This document shows, piece by piece, positions 29,545 through 39,301 of a stretch of 64,000 nt of DNA (position 1 is the first letter of the stretch; every line of letters starts with the position of its first letter). This stretch comes from Sphingomonas faeni (GTDB lineage Bacteria > Pseudomonadota > Alphaproteobacteria > Sphingomonadales > Sphingomonadaceae), in assembly GCF_023195535.1 (NCBI RefSeq), contig NZ_JALPNF010000001.1:744001-808000 (forward strand), in the 5' to 3' direction. Below the pieces are notes generated by a model. The model had not been told where the DNA came from and did not search any database. It saw only the letters and a list, made by a program, of their open reading frames with translations. Made by a program: the position numbers and the translations under genes.

Positions 29545-30735
29545 TCAACCGTGGAGCGCGGCGACCCCGGGGAGCGTCTTGCCTTCCATCCATTCCAGGA
29601 ACGCGCCGCCTGCGGTCGAGACGAAGGTGAACGCATCCGCGACGCCGGCGTGATTGAGCGCCGCGACCGTATCGCCGCCGCCGGCGACCGAGACGAGCGA
29701 ACCGCCCTCGGTCAATGCCGCTGCGGTCTTCGCGAGGGCGACGGTGGCCTTGTCGAACGGCACCGTCTCGAAAGCGCCGAGCGGACCGTTCCAGACCAAG
29801 GTGCGGCAGTTCTTCAGCACATCGCCGAGCGATTCGACCGCAGCGGGGCCGACGTCGAGGATCATCTCGTCGGCGGCGACCTCGTGGACGTTGACGGTGC
29901 GGGTGGCGGGGTTCGGCTTGAACTCCTTGGCGACCACAACGTCGTACGGCAGATGGACCGTGCAGTTCGCCTTGTCCGCAGCTTCCATGATCTGTTCGCA
30001 AACGCTCGCAAGCTCATGCTCGCAAAGGCTTTTACCGACATCGACGCCGCGCGCCGCGAGGAAGGTGTTGGCCATGCCGCCACCGATGATCAGGTGATCT
30101 ACCTTGGTGACCAGATGACGCAGCACGTCGAGCTTTGAGGACACCTTGGCGCCTCCGACGACCGCGGCGACCGGATGCTCGGGCTCGCCGAGCGCCTTCT
30201 GGAGGGCGTCGAGTTCGGCTTCCATAGCTCGGCCCGCATAGGCCGGGAGAACGTGGGCCAGCCCCTCGGTCGAGGCGTGTGCGCGGTGTGCGGCGGAGAA
30301 GGCATCGTTGACGTACAGGTCGCCCAGCCGCGCGAAACGCTGGACCACCGCCGGGTCGTTCTTCTCTTCGCCGCCGAAGAAGCGCGTGTTCTCCAGCACC
30401 GCGATGTCACCGGGTTCGAGCATGGCAACGGCGTCGTCGGCGCCTTCCCAGTCGACGTAGCGGACTTCGCGACCGAGCACGTCGCTGTACGGCTTCGCGA
30501 CCTGCGACAGCGAGAACTCCGGGCTCGGCACACCCTTGGGGCGGCCGAAATGCGCGAGGACGAGGACGATCGCGCCCTTGTCGGCAAGCTCGCCAACCGT
30601 CGCGACGGTGGCGCGCAGGCGGGTGTCGTCGGTGACACGACCCTCGGCCATCGGCACGTTGAGGTCTTCGCGGACGAGCACGCGCTTGCCGTGGACATCA
30701 CCCATATCGTCCAGCGTCTTGAATGGCTTGGTCAT
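29545..30735 (-). CDS. pgk: Phosphoglycerate kinase
   Basis: The 396-residue glycolytic kinase transfers phosphate from 1,3-bisphosphoglycerate to ADP. Motifs are REDLNVP at residues 22-28, the substrate-binding HFGRP segment, [15 protein letters not shown], the ATP-site [20 protein letters not shown] and the C-terminal [11 protein letters not shown]. The length is typical. The start overlaps the upstream MOSC gene by four bases. Confidence 0.97.
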   Translation of the reverse strand: MTKPFKTLDDMGDVHGKRVLVREDLNVPMAEGRVTDDTRLRATVATVGELADKGAIVLVLAHFGRPKGVPSPEFSLSQVAKPYSDVLGREVRYVDWEGADDAVAMLEPGDIAVLENTRFFGGEEKNDPAVVQRFARLGDLYVNDAFSAAHRAHASTEGLAHVLPAYAGRAMEAELDALQKALGEPEHPVAAVVGGAKVSSKLDVLRHLVTKVDHLIIGGGMANTFLAARGVDVGKSLCEHELASVCEQIMEAADKANCTVHLPYDVVVAKEFKPNPATRTVNVHEVAADEMILDVGPAAVESLGDVLKNCRTLVWNGPLGAFETVPFDKATVALAKTAAALTEGGSLVSVAGGGDTVAALNHAGVADAFTFVSTAGGAFLEWMEGKTLPGVAALHG

Positions 30736-31229
30736 GGTTCTTCGATCCTGATCTCATCACCGACGGCGATACTGCCGCCCATCAAAACTCGCGTACACGC
30801 CCCGCCCCGCCAGTCAGGCGTCAGCGCAGCGAACAATCCTGGCGCCAGTGCTTCCATCCGTTCGCACGGATCGGTGTGGCGCGTCACCTCCAGCACGACG
30901 TCCGCACCGATGCGAAGACGGGTGCCGGGTATCTGGGGCAGGTCGAAGCCGTCGACCAGCAGGTTCGCGCGGCGTTCTTGCCAAGGGATATCGTGGCCGA
31001 CCTCGGCCATCGCCGCGGCCCAGTCGCTGCGTTCGAGCAACGTGACCTGGCGCCGGCCCTTGCCGCCGGGCTTCACATAGCCGCGGAAGTCGCCGTGCAG
31101 GCCGGCCTCGATGGTGATCTCGACATGGTCGATGACCTCCATCGCGCCCTTGGCGCGAGCATGGCGCGCGATGCCGGCTATGGTGCCCATCAGCGCCGCA
31201 TCCCAATGTCCGTCACTACGGACCCACAT
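30732..31229 (-). CDS. MOSC domain protein
   Basis: The 165-residue protein consists of one MOSC (molybdenum cofactor sulfurase C-terminal) domain, seen in [24 protein letters not shown], the [10 protein letters not shown] strand and [10 protein letters not shown] containing the conserved Cys. Such proteins bind molybdenum cofactor or transfer sulfur to it; the bacterial YiiM/YuaD branch includes N-hydroxylated-base reductases. It is translationally coupled to pgk by a four-base overlap. An internal Met at residue 14 is an alternative start. Confidence 0.85.
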   Translation of the reverse strand: MWVRSDGHWDAALMGTIAGIARHARAKGAMEVIDHVEITIEAGLHGDFRGYVKPGGKGRRQVTLLERSDWAAAMAEVGHDIPWQERRANLLVDGFDLPQIPGTRLRIGADVVLEVTRHTDPCERMEALAPGLFAALTPDWRGGACTRVLMGGSIAVGDEIRIEEP

Positions 31230-31249
31230 GAGTTCCCCGCTCCCAAACC

Positions 31250-31334
31250 CGTCACCCCAGCGAAAGCTGGGGTATCCCTATTGGCGGGTGCTGCGACCCG
31301 AATGGGGAGATCCCAGCTTTCGCTGGGATGACGG
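31250..31334. repeat. REP-like paired palindrome, family A
   Basis: CCCCAGCGAAAGCTGGGG on the left and TCCCAGCTTTCGCTGGGA on the right, in inverted relation, between gap and the MOSC gene. Confidence 0.9.
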
Positions 31335-31379
31335 TTTGGTTCGGAGCAGAAGCTATAGAAGAGCAGCGTCCGTCTACCT

Positions 31380-32390
31380 TCAGATGAACTTCGCCATCGC
31401 GGTGGCCGTATCGACCATGCGGTTCGAGAAGCCCCACTCGTTATCGTACCAGCTGACGACGCGGACCAGCTTGCCGTCGATCACCGCAGTCTCCAGGCTG
31501 TCGATCGTCGACGAGGCCGGGGTATGCTGGAGATCGATCGAGACGAGCGGCTCGTCCGACCAGTCGAGCACGCCAACCAGCGGACCGCTCTCGGACGCCG
31601 CCTTCAGCACCGCATTCACCTCTTCACGCGTCGTATCGCGCGACGGCGTGAAGGTCAGGTCGATCAGCGAAACGTCCGGCACCGGCACGCGGATTGCCGA
31701 ACCGTCGAGCTTGCCCTTCAACTCCGGCAGCACTTCCGAAACGGCGCGCGCGGCGCCGGTCGTTGTCGGGATCATCGACATCGCCGCCGCGCGTGCGCGA
31801 CGCAGGTCCGGGTGGATCTGGTCGAGGATCTTCTGGTCGTTGGTATACGCATGGACCGTCGTCATCAGGCCGCGCTCGATGCCGATCGCATCGTTGAGCA
31901 CCTTGGCGACGGGCGCGAGGCAGTTAGTGGTGCACGAGGCGTTCGAGACGATGGTGTGCTCGGCGGTCAGCTTGTCGTGGTTGACGCCGTAGACGACGGT
32001 CAGATCGACGTTCTTGCCAGGCGCCGAGATCAGCACCTTCTTCGCGCCCGCATCGAGATGCTTCTGGCAGCTTGCCTTGTCGGTGAAGAAGCCCGTGCAT
32101 TCCAGCACGATGTCGACGCCCAGCTCGGCATGCGGCAAGTTGGCGGGATCGCGCTCGGCAGTTACGCGGATGCGCTTGCCATCGACGACCAGCTCATTGC
32201 CCTCGGCCGAAACCTCGCCCGGATACTTGCCGTGCACGCTGTCACGCTTGAACAGCCAGGCGTTCGACTTCGCATCGCCGAGATCGTTGATCGCGACGAG
32301 TTCGAGTGCGCCGTTCGACTGTTCGAGTACCGCACGGGCGACGAGACGGCCGATGCGCCCGAAACCGTTGATCGCAACCTTGACCGTCAT
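31380..32390 (-). CDS. gap: Glyceraldehyde-3-phosphate dehydrogenase, type I
   Basis: The 336-residue NAD-dependent dehydrogenase of glycolysis has the N-terminal nucleotide-binding INGFGRIGR at residues 7-15 and the catalytic Cys153 in [12 protein letters not shown]. The downstream histidine and phosphate sites and a C-terminal [14 protein letters not shown] are also present. The frame is open upstream to 32519, but [11 protein letters not shown] at 32388-32390 is the family N-terminus. It heads the gap-(MOSC)-pgk-(TA)-fbaB cluster. Confidence 0.97.
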   Translation of the reverse strand: MTVKVAINGFGRIGRLVARAVLEQSNGALELVAINDLGDAKSNAWLFKRDSVHGKYPGEVSAEGNELVVDGKRIRVTAERDPANLPHAELGVDIVLECTGFFTDKASCQKHLDAGAKKVLISAPGKNVDLTVVYGVNHDKLTAEHTIVSNASCTTNCLAPVAKVLNDAIGIERGLMTTVHAYTNDQKILDQIHPDLRRARAAAMSMIPTTTGAARAVSEVLPELKGKLDGSAIRVPVPDVSLIDLTFTPSRDTTREEVNAVLKAASESGPLVGVLDWSDEPLVSIDLQHTPASSTIDSLETAVIDGKLVRVVSWYDNEWGFSNRMVDTATAMAKFI

Positions 32391-32534
32391 TGCTGTCTCT
32401 CCGCTACGCCCGCGAGTCCGTTCCGGGCGCGCAGCCTTTGCGGGGCGGTGGGGCGCCCTGTCAACACCGTGGATGGTGTCGACTTTGCCCAAAACCCGCT
32501 TGTCGCGCCCCCCGGCCATGCTATCTCGCAGGGT

Positions 32535-32729
32535 ATGTCAGATACACTTCCCGACGCGCCGACGGCCGTCGAACGGATCGATGCCGCGATCGCGAGGATC
32601 GAAGCCGCGATCACCGCCCGCGCCCGCAGCGGCGACGCGCTCGCCAAGCGCCACGCCGCGCTGAAGGCACGGATGGCCGAGGCCGTCGCGGCGCTCGACG
32701 ACGTCATCACGCGCGGGAGCCCCAACTGA
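32535..32729 (+). CDS. Small coiled-coil protein upstream of zapA
   Basis: The 64-residue, Ala/Arg-rich helical protein ([20 protein letters not shown]...) has heptad-like spacing. AGGG lies just upstream of the ATG at 32535. Its TGA overlaps the zapA ATG as TGATG, so the two are translationally coupled. Small proteins before zapA are common in Alphaproteobacteria. The function is unknown; a role with ZapA in division is inferred from position. Confidence 0.8.
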   Translation: MSDTLPDAPTAVERIDAAIARIEAAITARARSGDALAKRHAALKARMAEAVAALDDVITRGSPN

Positions 32730-33037
32730 TGGCACAGGTCATGCTCGATATCGGCGGACGCCCGCATGCCGTCGCTTGCCGCGATGGCGAGGAATCGCGC
32801 GTCCGGTTGCTCGGTGCGATGCTCGCCGAGCGCTGGCCGATCGCGGACCGTGCCGCAGGCGGCCTCAGTGCCGAGCGCGCGATGCTGTTCGTCGCGCTAA
32901 TGCTCGCCGACGACCTCGACGAAGCCGCGCACCGCCCGCCCGAAGGCTCGGCCGTCAGCGAAATCGCGTTGACCCGGATCGCAGATCGTCTCGAAGGGCT
33001 CGCGGAAGCCCTTGAGCTAAGCCCCCCGAGCGCCTAG
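32729..33037 (+). CDS. zapA: Cell division protein ZapA
   Basis: The 102-residue protein starts [22 protein letters not shown], the beta-strand/helix N-terminal domain of ZapA, and continues with a helical coiled-coil region. ZapA bundles FtsZ filaments at midcell. Position supports the call: in many Proteobacteria zapA is followed by 6S RNA and the 5-formyltetrahydrofolate cyclo-ligase, exactly as here. Confidence 0.88.
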   Translation: MAQVMLDIGGRPHAVACRDGEESRVRLLGAMLAERWPIADRAAGGLSAERAMLFVALMLADDLDEAAHRPPEGSAVSEIALTRIADRLEGLAEALELSPPSA

Positions 33038-33040
33038 ATT

Positions 33041-33206
33041 GGTGGCGGCGGGTTCTGCCCGGTACGAGCCTTTATTATCCCTGAGGCTATTCATCATCCA
33101 TAGGGGGCTGTCCCTGTTAGGATCCTGGTCCGAAGCATATGGTCCCCACCTGACGTACCGTGCGTCAGTGGATAACCCGGCACACGGCCATGGTGGGCCC
33201 GCCACC
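33041..33206 (+). ncRNA. ssrS: 6S RNA
   Basis: The segment between zapA and the 5-formyltetrahydrofolate cyclo-ligase gene is the canonical 6S RNA locus. Its ends pair (GGTGGCGGCGGG with CCCGCCACC), and the middle can form a long interrupted hairpin with an open centre, imitating an open promoter. 6S RNA binds the sigma-70 RNA polymerase. The boundaries are estimated from the terminal stem and may be off by several bases. Confidence 0.72.
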
Positions 33207-33238
33207 CCACCCCCACCCCATTGCGAGGTTTCCTGCGC

Positions 33239-33772
33239 ATGACCGGCAAGAGCGCGCTGAGAGCCTCGTTGCGCGCCGCCCGCGAAGCGCGCCCGCCCGT
33301 CGAAATTCCCGTGCCCTCCGCGTTTCTGGCGCGGTTGAAACCCGGACTGACGGTCGCATCCTATGTCCCGTTCGGCGGCGAGGCCGATCCATCGCCATTC
33401 GCCCGCGCTGCGGTCGAAGCCGGCTGCGTCATCGCCCTGCCCCATGTCGTCCGCCGGTCGCTGCCGATGCGCTTCCTGTCATGGGAAACCGAGGCGGCGC
33501 TGATCGCCGGACCGTTCGGACTGCACCAGCCCGCCGAGGACGCGGCAGAGTTGGAACCCGACATCATCCTGACGCCGCTCGTCGGCTTCGATCGCGGCGG
33601 CAACCGAATCGGCCAGGGCGCCGGCTATTACGACCGCGCCTTCCTCGCGCACCCGAACGCCTGGCGCGTCGGCATTGCGCTGTCGGTGCAGCAGGTAGAT
33701 AGCCTGACCCCAGACCCGTGGGACGTCCCGCTCCACGCCATCGCCACCGAACTCGAATGGATCACGCCATGA
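33239..33772 (+). CDS. 5-formyltetrahydrofolate cyclo-ligase
   Basis: The 177-residue enzyme (YgfA/MTHFS family) makes 5,10-methenyltetrahydrofolate from 5-formyl-THF with ATP. It shows the N-terminal basic helix, a conserved central SYVPFGGEADPSPF region, and the family signature segments LTPLVGFDRGGNRIGQGAGYYDRA. I chose ATG 33239 (MTGKSALR); TTG 33221 is the next upstream possibility. It ends in a TGA overlapping the start of the DUF2842 gene. Confidence 0.9.
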   Translation: MTGKSALRASLRAAREARPPVEIPVPSAFLARLKPGLTVASYVPFGGEADPSPFARAAVEAGCVIALPHVVRRSLPMRFLSWETEAALIAGPFGLHQPAEDAAELEPDIILTPLVGFDRGGNRIGQGAGYYDRAFLAHPNAWRVGIALSVQQVDSLTPDPWDVPLHAIATELEWITP

Positions 33773-33969
33773 CGCCAACCTGGCGCAAACCCGTCGGCAT
33801 GCTCGGCATCCTGCTCCTGATCCTGGTGTGGTGCGTGGCGATCGTCAGCCTGTCGACCATCGTCGGCAGCTGGCACTGGCTGGGGCAGTTGGTGTTCTAT
33901 CTGTTCACCGGCCTGATCTGGATCGCACCGCTGAAGCCTGTGCTGCGCTGGATGGAAATCGGGCGGTAA
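33769..33969 (+). CDS. DUF2842 family small membrane protein
   Basis: The 66-residue protein has MTPTWRKPVGMLG at the N-terminus, one hydrophobic helix at about 10-27 and another at about 38-56, with a TGLIWIAPLKPVLRWM end. This is the usual layout of alphaproteobacterial DUF2842. The ATG overlaps the cyclo-ligase TGA by four bases. Function is unknown. Confidence 0.82.
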   Translation: MTPTWRKPVGMLGILLLILVWCVAIVSLSTIVGSWHWLGQLVFYLFTGLIWIAPLKPVLRWMEIGR

Positions 33970-34026
33970 CGCCTGCCCCGTCTTACGTCTCTTTGGGCCT
34001 ACGCGCTCCGTTCGCCGCCCCCTGCC

Positions 34027-34182
34027 GTTCGTCCTGAGTAGCCATCGAGTAGTCGCGCAGCGGCGTATCGAGAGGGCGTATCGAAGGACAGGTTGGCGCA
34101 CGGAACACATGCTTCGATACGAGCCCTCGATACGCTTCAAACGAAGCTACTCGGTCTCTACTCAGCACGAACGGAATGAGGT
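34027..34182. repeat. REP-like element, family D (CGTATCGA type)
   Basis: GTCCTGAGTAGCC, GAGTAGTCGC and GCGTATCGA on the left reappear inverted on the right as TCGATACG, GCTACTCGG and CTACTCAG. Together they form a long interrupted palindrome between gene end and tRNAs. It differs from all other repeats in the window. Confidence 0.7.
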
Positions 34183-34261
34183 TAACGGTTCCGGACTATC
34201 TACGGAACAGAATGCTCGCAGCACTCGATAATTCGTGAAGGGTCTCGGCCACCGCATAGGG

Positions 34262-34338
<77 letters not shown>

Positions 34339-34423
34339 ATTCCCAATGACGAACCCTAGCGACCCTAGGGCCGCGCGGGAAGGCTCGTCAAAACCTCAAA
34401 CACTACCTCGAACCATCAAACGA

Positions 34424-34500
<77 letters not shown>

Positions 34501-34554
34501 TGAAACAGCGTGGAGGCGGCAACTAGGCGAGGGTTCGGATACCGTCAACCCAAA

Positions 34555-35838
34555 TTATCCGCCAGTTTCACGTTGTGCCTCGGGCGGATCGCCGCGACGG
34601 CGATTTCGACCCGCCTTGGGCTGCACCAGGGTGCCGTGCTCGAACAGGAAACCCGCGATATCGGGCTTCCCGGCGGCCTTCACGACCGTCTGGATGATGA
34701 TCAGCAGCGGCACCGCCAGCAATGCGCCGGACGTGCCCCACACCCACCCCCAGAAGCTCAGCGAGATCAGGATCAGCAGCGGGCTGATCGTCAGGCGGTG
34801 GCCGACGACGAACGGCGTGATCGCGTTCGCCTCGACCAGGTGCAACCCGTACATCAGCGCCGGCGGCAACATCGCCATCCAGATGTCGGAAAACGTCATC
34901 AACCCGCCCAGCGCGAGCAGGAACGCGCCGATCACCGGCCCGAAATACGGGATGTAATTGAGCAGCGCGACGATCCCGCCCCACATCGCCGGATAGGGCA
35001 TGCCGATGAACCAAAGCGCCACCCCGGTGACGATCCCGAGAACGATGTTGATCAGCGTGATCGTGCCGAGATACGCCGACACGTCGTCGACGATATCCTG
35101 GATTACGCGGGCCGTCGCCATCGCCCCGTCGAAGCTGGTCCGGCCGGTGATCGTCTGCCGCCGCATCCGCGTCCATCCCGACAGGAAGAAGAACACGATC
35201 AGCACCCCGAACAGGAACTGCACGATCACGGCCGGCGCCGAGGTCGCGGCGAGTTCGAGGATCGATCCCGGCGCGGCGACGCCTGCGGTCGCGGGCTGCT
35301 TGATCGGCGTCGAGGCGACCTGCCGCAGCGTCTTGTTCACGTATTTCTCGAGGCTCGAATAGAGATCGAGCAGCGGCGCGAGATTGCTCTGGATCCGGTC
35401 GAGCCGGGTCGGCAACAGCCGGAAGAAATCGGTCGCCGGCACGAGGATTGCGGCGATCGCGATGTTCGCGGCGATCAGGAACACGAGGATGCACAGGATC
35501 GCGGCGAGCGGCGACGGCACATGGCGCCGCTCGAGCCACTCCAGCACCGGCACGAGCGCAACCGAGATCACGAGCGCGATGGTGAGCGGCAGGAAGAACT
35601 CGGCGCCGGATTTCAGCGCGAACGGGATGGCGAGGATCAGCCCGACCCCGGCGGTCAGCGTCAGCGCCGCCAGCAACCGGTCGCGACGCTGCGCGATCCG
35701 CATCGCATCCTCGACCCCGACCGCTATCGGCAGCCCGAACGCACTTTCGGCCGGCGGACCTTCCGCAACGGCGCCGCCCTCGCCCTGTGGCTGGTGCGGT
35801 TCCTGGCGAAGTCCCTCGCCCGTCATGGCGTCCGTCAT
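34555..35838 (-). CDS. AI-2E family transporter (PerM/YdiK type)
   Basis: The 427-residue membrane protein has a hydrophilic N-terminal 45 residues. It then shows the AI-2E/PerM topology: paired helices near 53-88 and 100-130, a long periplasmic region and a C-terminal helix block containing YIPYFGPVIGA and PALMYGLHLVEANAITPFVVGHRL, typical of the family. Members export small molecules or act as ion/proton antiporters; few are proven AI-2 exporters, so the substrate is open. The N-terminal end is Gly/Pro/Glu-rich and could start later. Confidence 0.87.
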   Translation of the reverse strand: MTDAMTGEGLRQEPHQPQGEGGAVAEGPPAESAFGLPIAVGVEDAMRIAQRRDRLLAALTLTAGVGLILAIPFALKSGAEFFLPLTIALVISVALVPVLEWLERRHVPSPLAAILCILVFLIAANIAIAAILVPATDFFRLLPTRLDRIQSNLAPLLDLYSSLEKYVNKTLRQVASTPIKQPATAGVAAPGSILELAATSAPAVIVQFLFGVLIVFFFLSGWTRMRRQTITGRTSFDGAMATARVIQDIVDDVSAYLGTITLINIVLGIVTGVALWFIGMPYPAMWGGIVALLNYIPYFGPVIGAFLLALGGLMTFSDIWMAMLPPALMYGLHLVEANAITPFVVGHRLTISPLLILISLSFWGWVWGTSGALLAVPLLIIIQTVVKAAGKPDIAGFLFEHGTLVQPKAGRNRRRGDPPEAQRETGG

Positions 35839-35970
35839 GGCAATTCCTTTGCCACCCCCATCCCGTAATCGCGGCCGGCATTCAAGCGGCGCGCGGTGCC
35901 AGCGCGATGGAATTCCTCGAAAAGACCGCGTTATGTCTGATCATGCCTCGATCCCGAGACCCCCGCTCTT

Positions 35971-36054
35971 CGTCATCCTGACGAAAGTCAGGACCCAGAG
36001 CCAAAAATCGCGGCCCTCCGTTACCCTGGGCCCTGACTTTCGTCAGGATGACGG
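35971..36054. repeat. REP-like paired palindrome, family B
   Basis: GTCATCCTGACGAAAGTCAG and CTGACTTTCGTCAGGATGAC form inverted arms, as at 27146-27228. Confidence 0.9.
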
Positions 36055-36074
36055 AGCAGTACAGGTATGGCCTC

Positions 36075-37826
36075 CTACGCCGTCACCCCGACCCGATCCT
36101 CGAACAGCACTTGAAGATCCTTCTTCAAAATCTTCCCGTTCGCATTCCGCGGCAGCGTCTCATGCACGAACCGCACCGCGACCGGCGTCTTGAACGCCGC
36201 CAGATGCTGCCGGACCCAGCCCTGCAACTCCGCCTCGGTCGTCACAGCGCCCGGCGCGAGGTGCACCACCGCCGCCGGCTCCTCGCCGAGAATCCGGTGC
36301 GGGATGCCGATCAGCGCCGCGTCGGTCACCGCAGGGTGCGCGTAGAGCACGTTCTCGACCTCGCTCGAATAGATGTTTTCGCCGCCGCGGATGATCATGT
36401 CCTTGGCGCGGTCGACGATGTAGCAGAACCCCTCCTCGTCGAGCCGGGCCAGGTCACCGGTCCGCACCCAGCCTTCGACGAACGTCGCCGCGGTCGCGTC
36501 CGGCTTGTTCCAATATCCCTTCACGATCATCGGCCCGCGCGCCCAGAGTTCCCCGACCTCGCCCACAGGCATCTCGGTCACGCCGTCGTCCGCCATGATC
36601 TTCAGGTCGGCGGCCGCGACCGGAGGCCCCGCGCTGGTCGGACGGTTCAGGTAATCCTCGCCGCCGTGATGCGTGACGGTCGCCATCGTCTCTGTCATGC
36701 CCCAGCCATTGCCGGGCATCGCGCCGAACTCGGCATGGATGCGCTTCACCAGCTCGGGCGCCGCGGGCGCGCCGCCATAGGCGATCGATTCGAGCGACGA
36801 GAGGTCGTATTTCGCGCGGTCGGGATGCTCGAGCAACTGCCAGGCGATCGTCGGCACGCCGCCGGTGACATTGACCTTCTCGCGCTCGATGATCTCCATC
36901 GCCCGGATCGTGTCCCATTTCCGCATGAAGATCATCGTGCTGCCGGTCGCGATCACGCCCATCATGCCCGCCGAGCAGGCCGTGACGTGAAACAGCGGAA
37001 TCACCGTCAGCGTCACGCGCGGCGTCGGGTCGGGCGGCGCCTCGCCGCGGCGCAGGAACGAGCGCGCCGACGAATAGCCGCCCGACAGGATGTTCGACAT
37101 CATGTTGCGGTGCGTGCCGAGCGCCCCCTTGGGCGCGCCGGTGGTGCCGCTGGTGTAGAAGATCGTCGCGTCGTCGTCGGCCGCGATCGTCGCTTCGGGC
37201 AGGCCAACGTCAGGCAACGCGGCCCAGTCGTGCGGGGTGCTGATCACATCCTCCAGCCGCGTGACGATCCCACTCAGCGGCTCCGCGGCGCGCGCGACGA
37301 ACACGTGCTCCAGCGCCGGCAGCGTCGCATAGGCCGCCTCCAGCCGGTGGTGACGTTCGTCGTCGGTAATGAGCACGCGCGCGCCCGAATCGGCGAGGCC
37401 GTATTCCATCTCCGCGCCGGTCCACCACGCGTTCAGCGGCACCATGATCGCGCCGATGCTCGCGCCCGCAAAGAACGCGACCGGCCATTCAGGAAGGTTG
37501 CGCATCGCGAGCGCTACGCGGTCGCCGGGACCGATCCCCATCTCGCGCAACCGGTGCGCCAGCACCGCGATCGCGCGGAAGTTCGCCTCGTAGGTGACGC
37601 GCTCGTCCTCATACGCCGTGAACACACGGTCGCCATGCGCGCGCGCCGCCTCGGCCAACCAGCGTAACGACGGCGGCGCGTTCTTCCATATCCGCGTCTC
37701 GATGCCGTCGATCGTCAGCGTCTCCATCTCGAATTTCGCGCCAGGCGCGGTCAGCATTCGCTCGGCATCGGCGAGCGAAATCACCGGCCAGGAGGGATCG
37801 AGTGCGATGATCGGTTCGCTTGCCAA
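36075..37826 (-). CDS. Acyl-CoA ligase (class I adenylate-forming)
   Basis: The 583-residue AMP-forming ligase activates a carboxylate as acyl-AMP and then forms acyl-CoA. It shows the ATP loop YTSGTTGAPKGA, the GWGMTET adenine-binding motif, the TGDLARLDEEGF hinge region, RAKDMIIRGGENIYSSEVE, and the C-terminal PRNANGKILKK with the catalytic Lys. It fits the fatty-acyl/long-chain family but the substrate cannot be read off. It diverges from the serine hydrolase and the beta-oxidation genes. Confidence 0.93.
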   Translation of the reverse strand: MASEPIIALDPSWPVISLADAERMLTAPGAKFEMETLTIDGIETRIWKNAPPSLRWLAEAARAHGDRVFTAYEDERVTYEANFRAIAVLAHRLREMGIGPGDRVALAMRNLPEWPVAFFAGASIGAIMVPLNAWWTGAEMEYGLADSGARVLITDDERHHRLEAAYATLPALEHVFVARAAEPLSGIVTRLEDVISTPHDWAALPDVGLPEATIAADDDATIFYTSGTTGAPKGALGTHRNMMSNILSGGYSSARSFLRRGEAPPDPTPRVTLTVIPLFHVTACSAGMMGVIATGSTMIFMRKWDTIRAMEIIEREKVNVTGGVPTIAWQLLEHPDRAKYDLSSLESIAYGGAPAAPELVKRIHAEFGAMPGNGWGMTETMATVTHHGGEDYLNRPTSAGPPVAAADLKIMADDGVTEMPVGEVGELWARGPMIVKGYWNKPDATAATFVEGWVRTGDLARLDEEGFCYIVDRAKDMIIRGGENIYSSEVENVLYAHPAVTDAALIGIPHRILGEEPAAVVHLAPGAVTTEAELQGWVRQHLAAFKTPVAVRFVHETLPRNANGKILKKDLQVLFEDRVGVTA

Positions 37827-37974
37827 GACCGGTTGACTCCAGAGTTGAATTTCGGGTTTGGCTTATCGCCTGTTCGAAGACAGGTTATAGTTGATTCCTG
37901 CCGCACTCAAGGCAATAGAGGCAACAAGTTCGAACTAGGGGTATGGAGCGAGTGATGGCGGGAACAGTCGAATC

Positions 37975-39195
37975 ATGAAAATCGCCAAGCCCGCGGCGCA
38001 TGGCTTCGATGCAAGCCGGTTGGCGGCGATCGATACGCTGCTCCAGACACGCTACGTCGATTCGGGCAAGCTGCCGAACGCGCAACTGTTGATCGCGCGC
38101 GACGGCGAGATCGTCCATTTCTCGAACGCGGGCGCCGCGCGTGAGGGCGGCAAGGCGATCGACGAAGGATCGCTGTTCCGGATTGCGTCGATGACCAAGC
38201 CGATCACCTCGGTCGCGTTCATGATGCTGGTCGAGCAGGGCCTCGTCGCGGTCGACACGCCGGTTCATCACGTGCTGCCCGAGTTCAAGGATATCGCGGT
38301 TTATAATGGCGGTGGCGGCGGCGTCCCGTTCGTGACCAAGCCGACCGCGGAGCCGATGCGGATGGTCGACCTGCTGCGCCACACGTCGGGGCTCACCTAC
38401 AGCTTCCAGAACCGTTCGAACGTCGATGCGGCCTACCGCGAGGGCAAGATCGAGAGCTGGCACGGCGGTCATGATCTCGACGGGTTCATCGGCGCACTGG
38501 CCAAGATCCCGCTCGAATTCTCGCCCGGCACCGCGTGGAATTACTCGGTCGCGACGGATGTGCTCGGGGCGGTCGTACAGCGCGTGTCGGGCCTGCCGCT
38601 CGACCAGTTCTTCAAGGAGCGCATCTTCGCGCCGCTGAAGATGAAAGACACGTTTTTCCAGGTCCCCAAGGGCAAGCTCGACCGTCTGACCGACTGCTAC
38701 ACGCTGCTGCCGGACAAGGGCCGCGTGATATACGATCGCGGCGCCGATAGCGCCTGGAGCCGTGCGCCGAAGCTTTTATCCGGCGGCGGCGGGCTCGTCT
38801 CGACCGCGCTCGATTACCACCGGTTCAACACCATGCTGCTGAACGGCGGCGAGCTCGACGGCGCGCGCATCCTCGGGCGGAAAACGCTCGACCTGATGAC
38901 GCAGAACCACCTGCCCGGAAAATCCGATCTCGCGGCGATGTCGAAGTCGCTGTTCAGCGAGGCGTCGAACGCCGGCACCGGCTTTGGGCTCGGGTTCGCG
39001 ATCACCGACGATGTCGCCAAGACGATGGTGCCGGGGTCGAAGGGCGAATTCTACTGGGGCGGGATGTTCTCGACCGCGTTCTTCGTCGACCCGGTCGAAC
39101 GCGTCTCGATGGTGTTCATGACGCAGCTCTCGCCGAGCAGTGTCTATCCCATCCGCCGCGAGCTGAAGACGATGATCTACGCCGCGATGACCTGA
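37975..39195 (+). CDS. Serine hydrolase (beta-lactamase/esterase class C fold)
   Basis: The 406-residue protein has S72-M-T-K75 (nucleophile and Lys of the class C / family VIII esterase motif), a YSV motif at about residue 190 (catalytic Tyr), and a C-terminal HGG-like WGGMFST loop. There is no evident signal peptide, so it is likely cytoplasmic. The family includes esterases, peptidases and lactamase homologues. The location in a fatty-acid cluster suggests esterase activity, as an inference. Confidence 0.88.
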   Translation: MKIAKPAAHGFDASRLAAIDTLLQTRYVDSGKLPNAQLLIARDGEIVHFSNAGAAREGGKAIDEGSLFRIASMTKPITSVAFMMLVEQGLVAVDTPVHHVLPEFKDIAVYNGGGGGVPFVTKPTAEPMRMVDLLRHTSGLTYSFQNRSNVDAAYREGKIESWHGGHDLDGFIGALAKIPLEFSPGTAWNYSVATDVLGAVVQRVSGLPLDQFFKERIFAPLKMKDTFFQVPKGKLDRLTDCYTLLPDKGRVIYDRGADSAWSRAPKLLSGGGGLVSTALDYHRFNTMLLNGGELDGARILGRKTLDLMTQNHLPGKSDLAAMSKSLFSEASNAGTGFGLGFAITDDVAKTMVPGSKGEFYWGGMFSTAFFVDPVERVSMVFMTQLSPSSVYPIRRELKTMIYAAMT

Positions 39196-39216
39196 TCCAA
39201 GCATACAAACTTAACC

Positions 39217-39281
39217 CGTCACCCCAGCGAACGCTGGGGTCTCCCGATTACGAGGAGATATCAGCTTCCGCTGGCATGACG
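39217..39281. repeat. REP-like paired palindrome, family A (short)
   Basis: The left half is CCCCAGCGAACGCTGGGG. The right half, CAGCTTCCGCTGGCATGACG, is partly degenerate. Confidence 0.75.
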
Positions 39282-39301
39282 TTCAAATCACAGGAGACTC
39301 T

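Noticed and set aside
37827..37974. Promoter boxes between the acyl-CoA ligase and the serine hydrolase
   Set aside because: AT-richer stretches exist, but no -35/-10 pair with good spacing could be defended.
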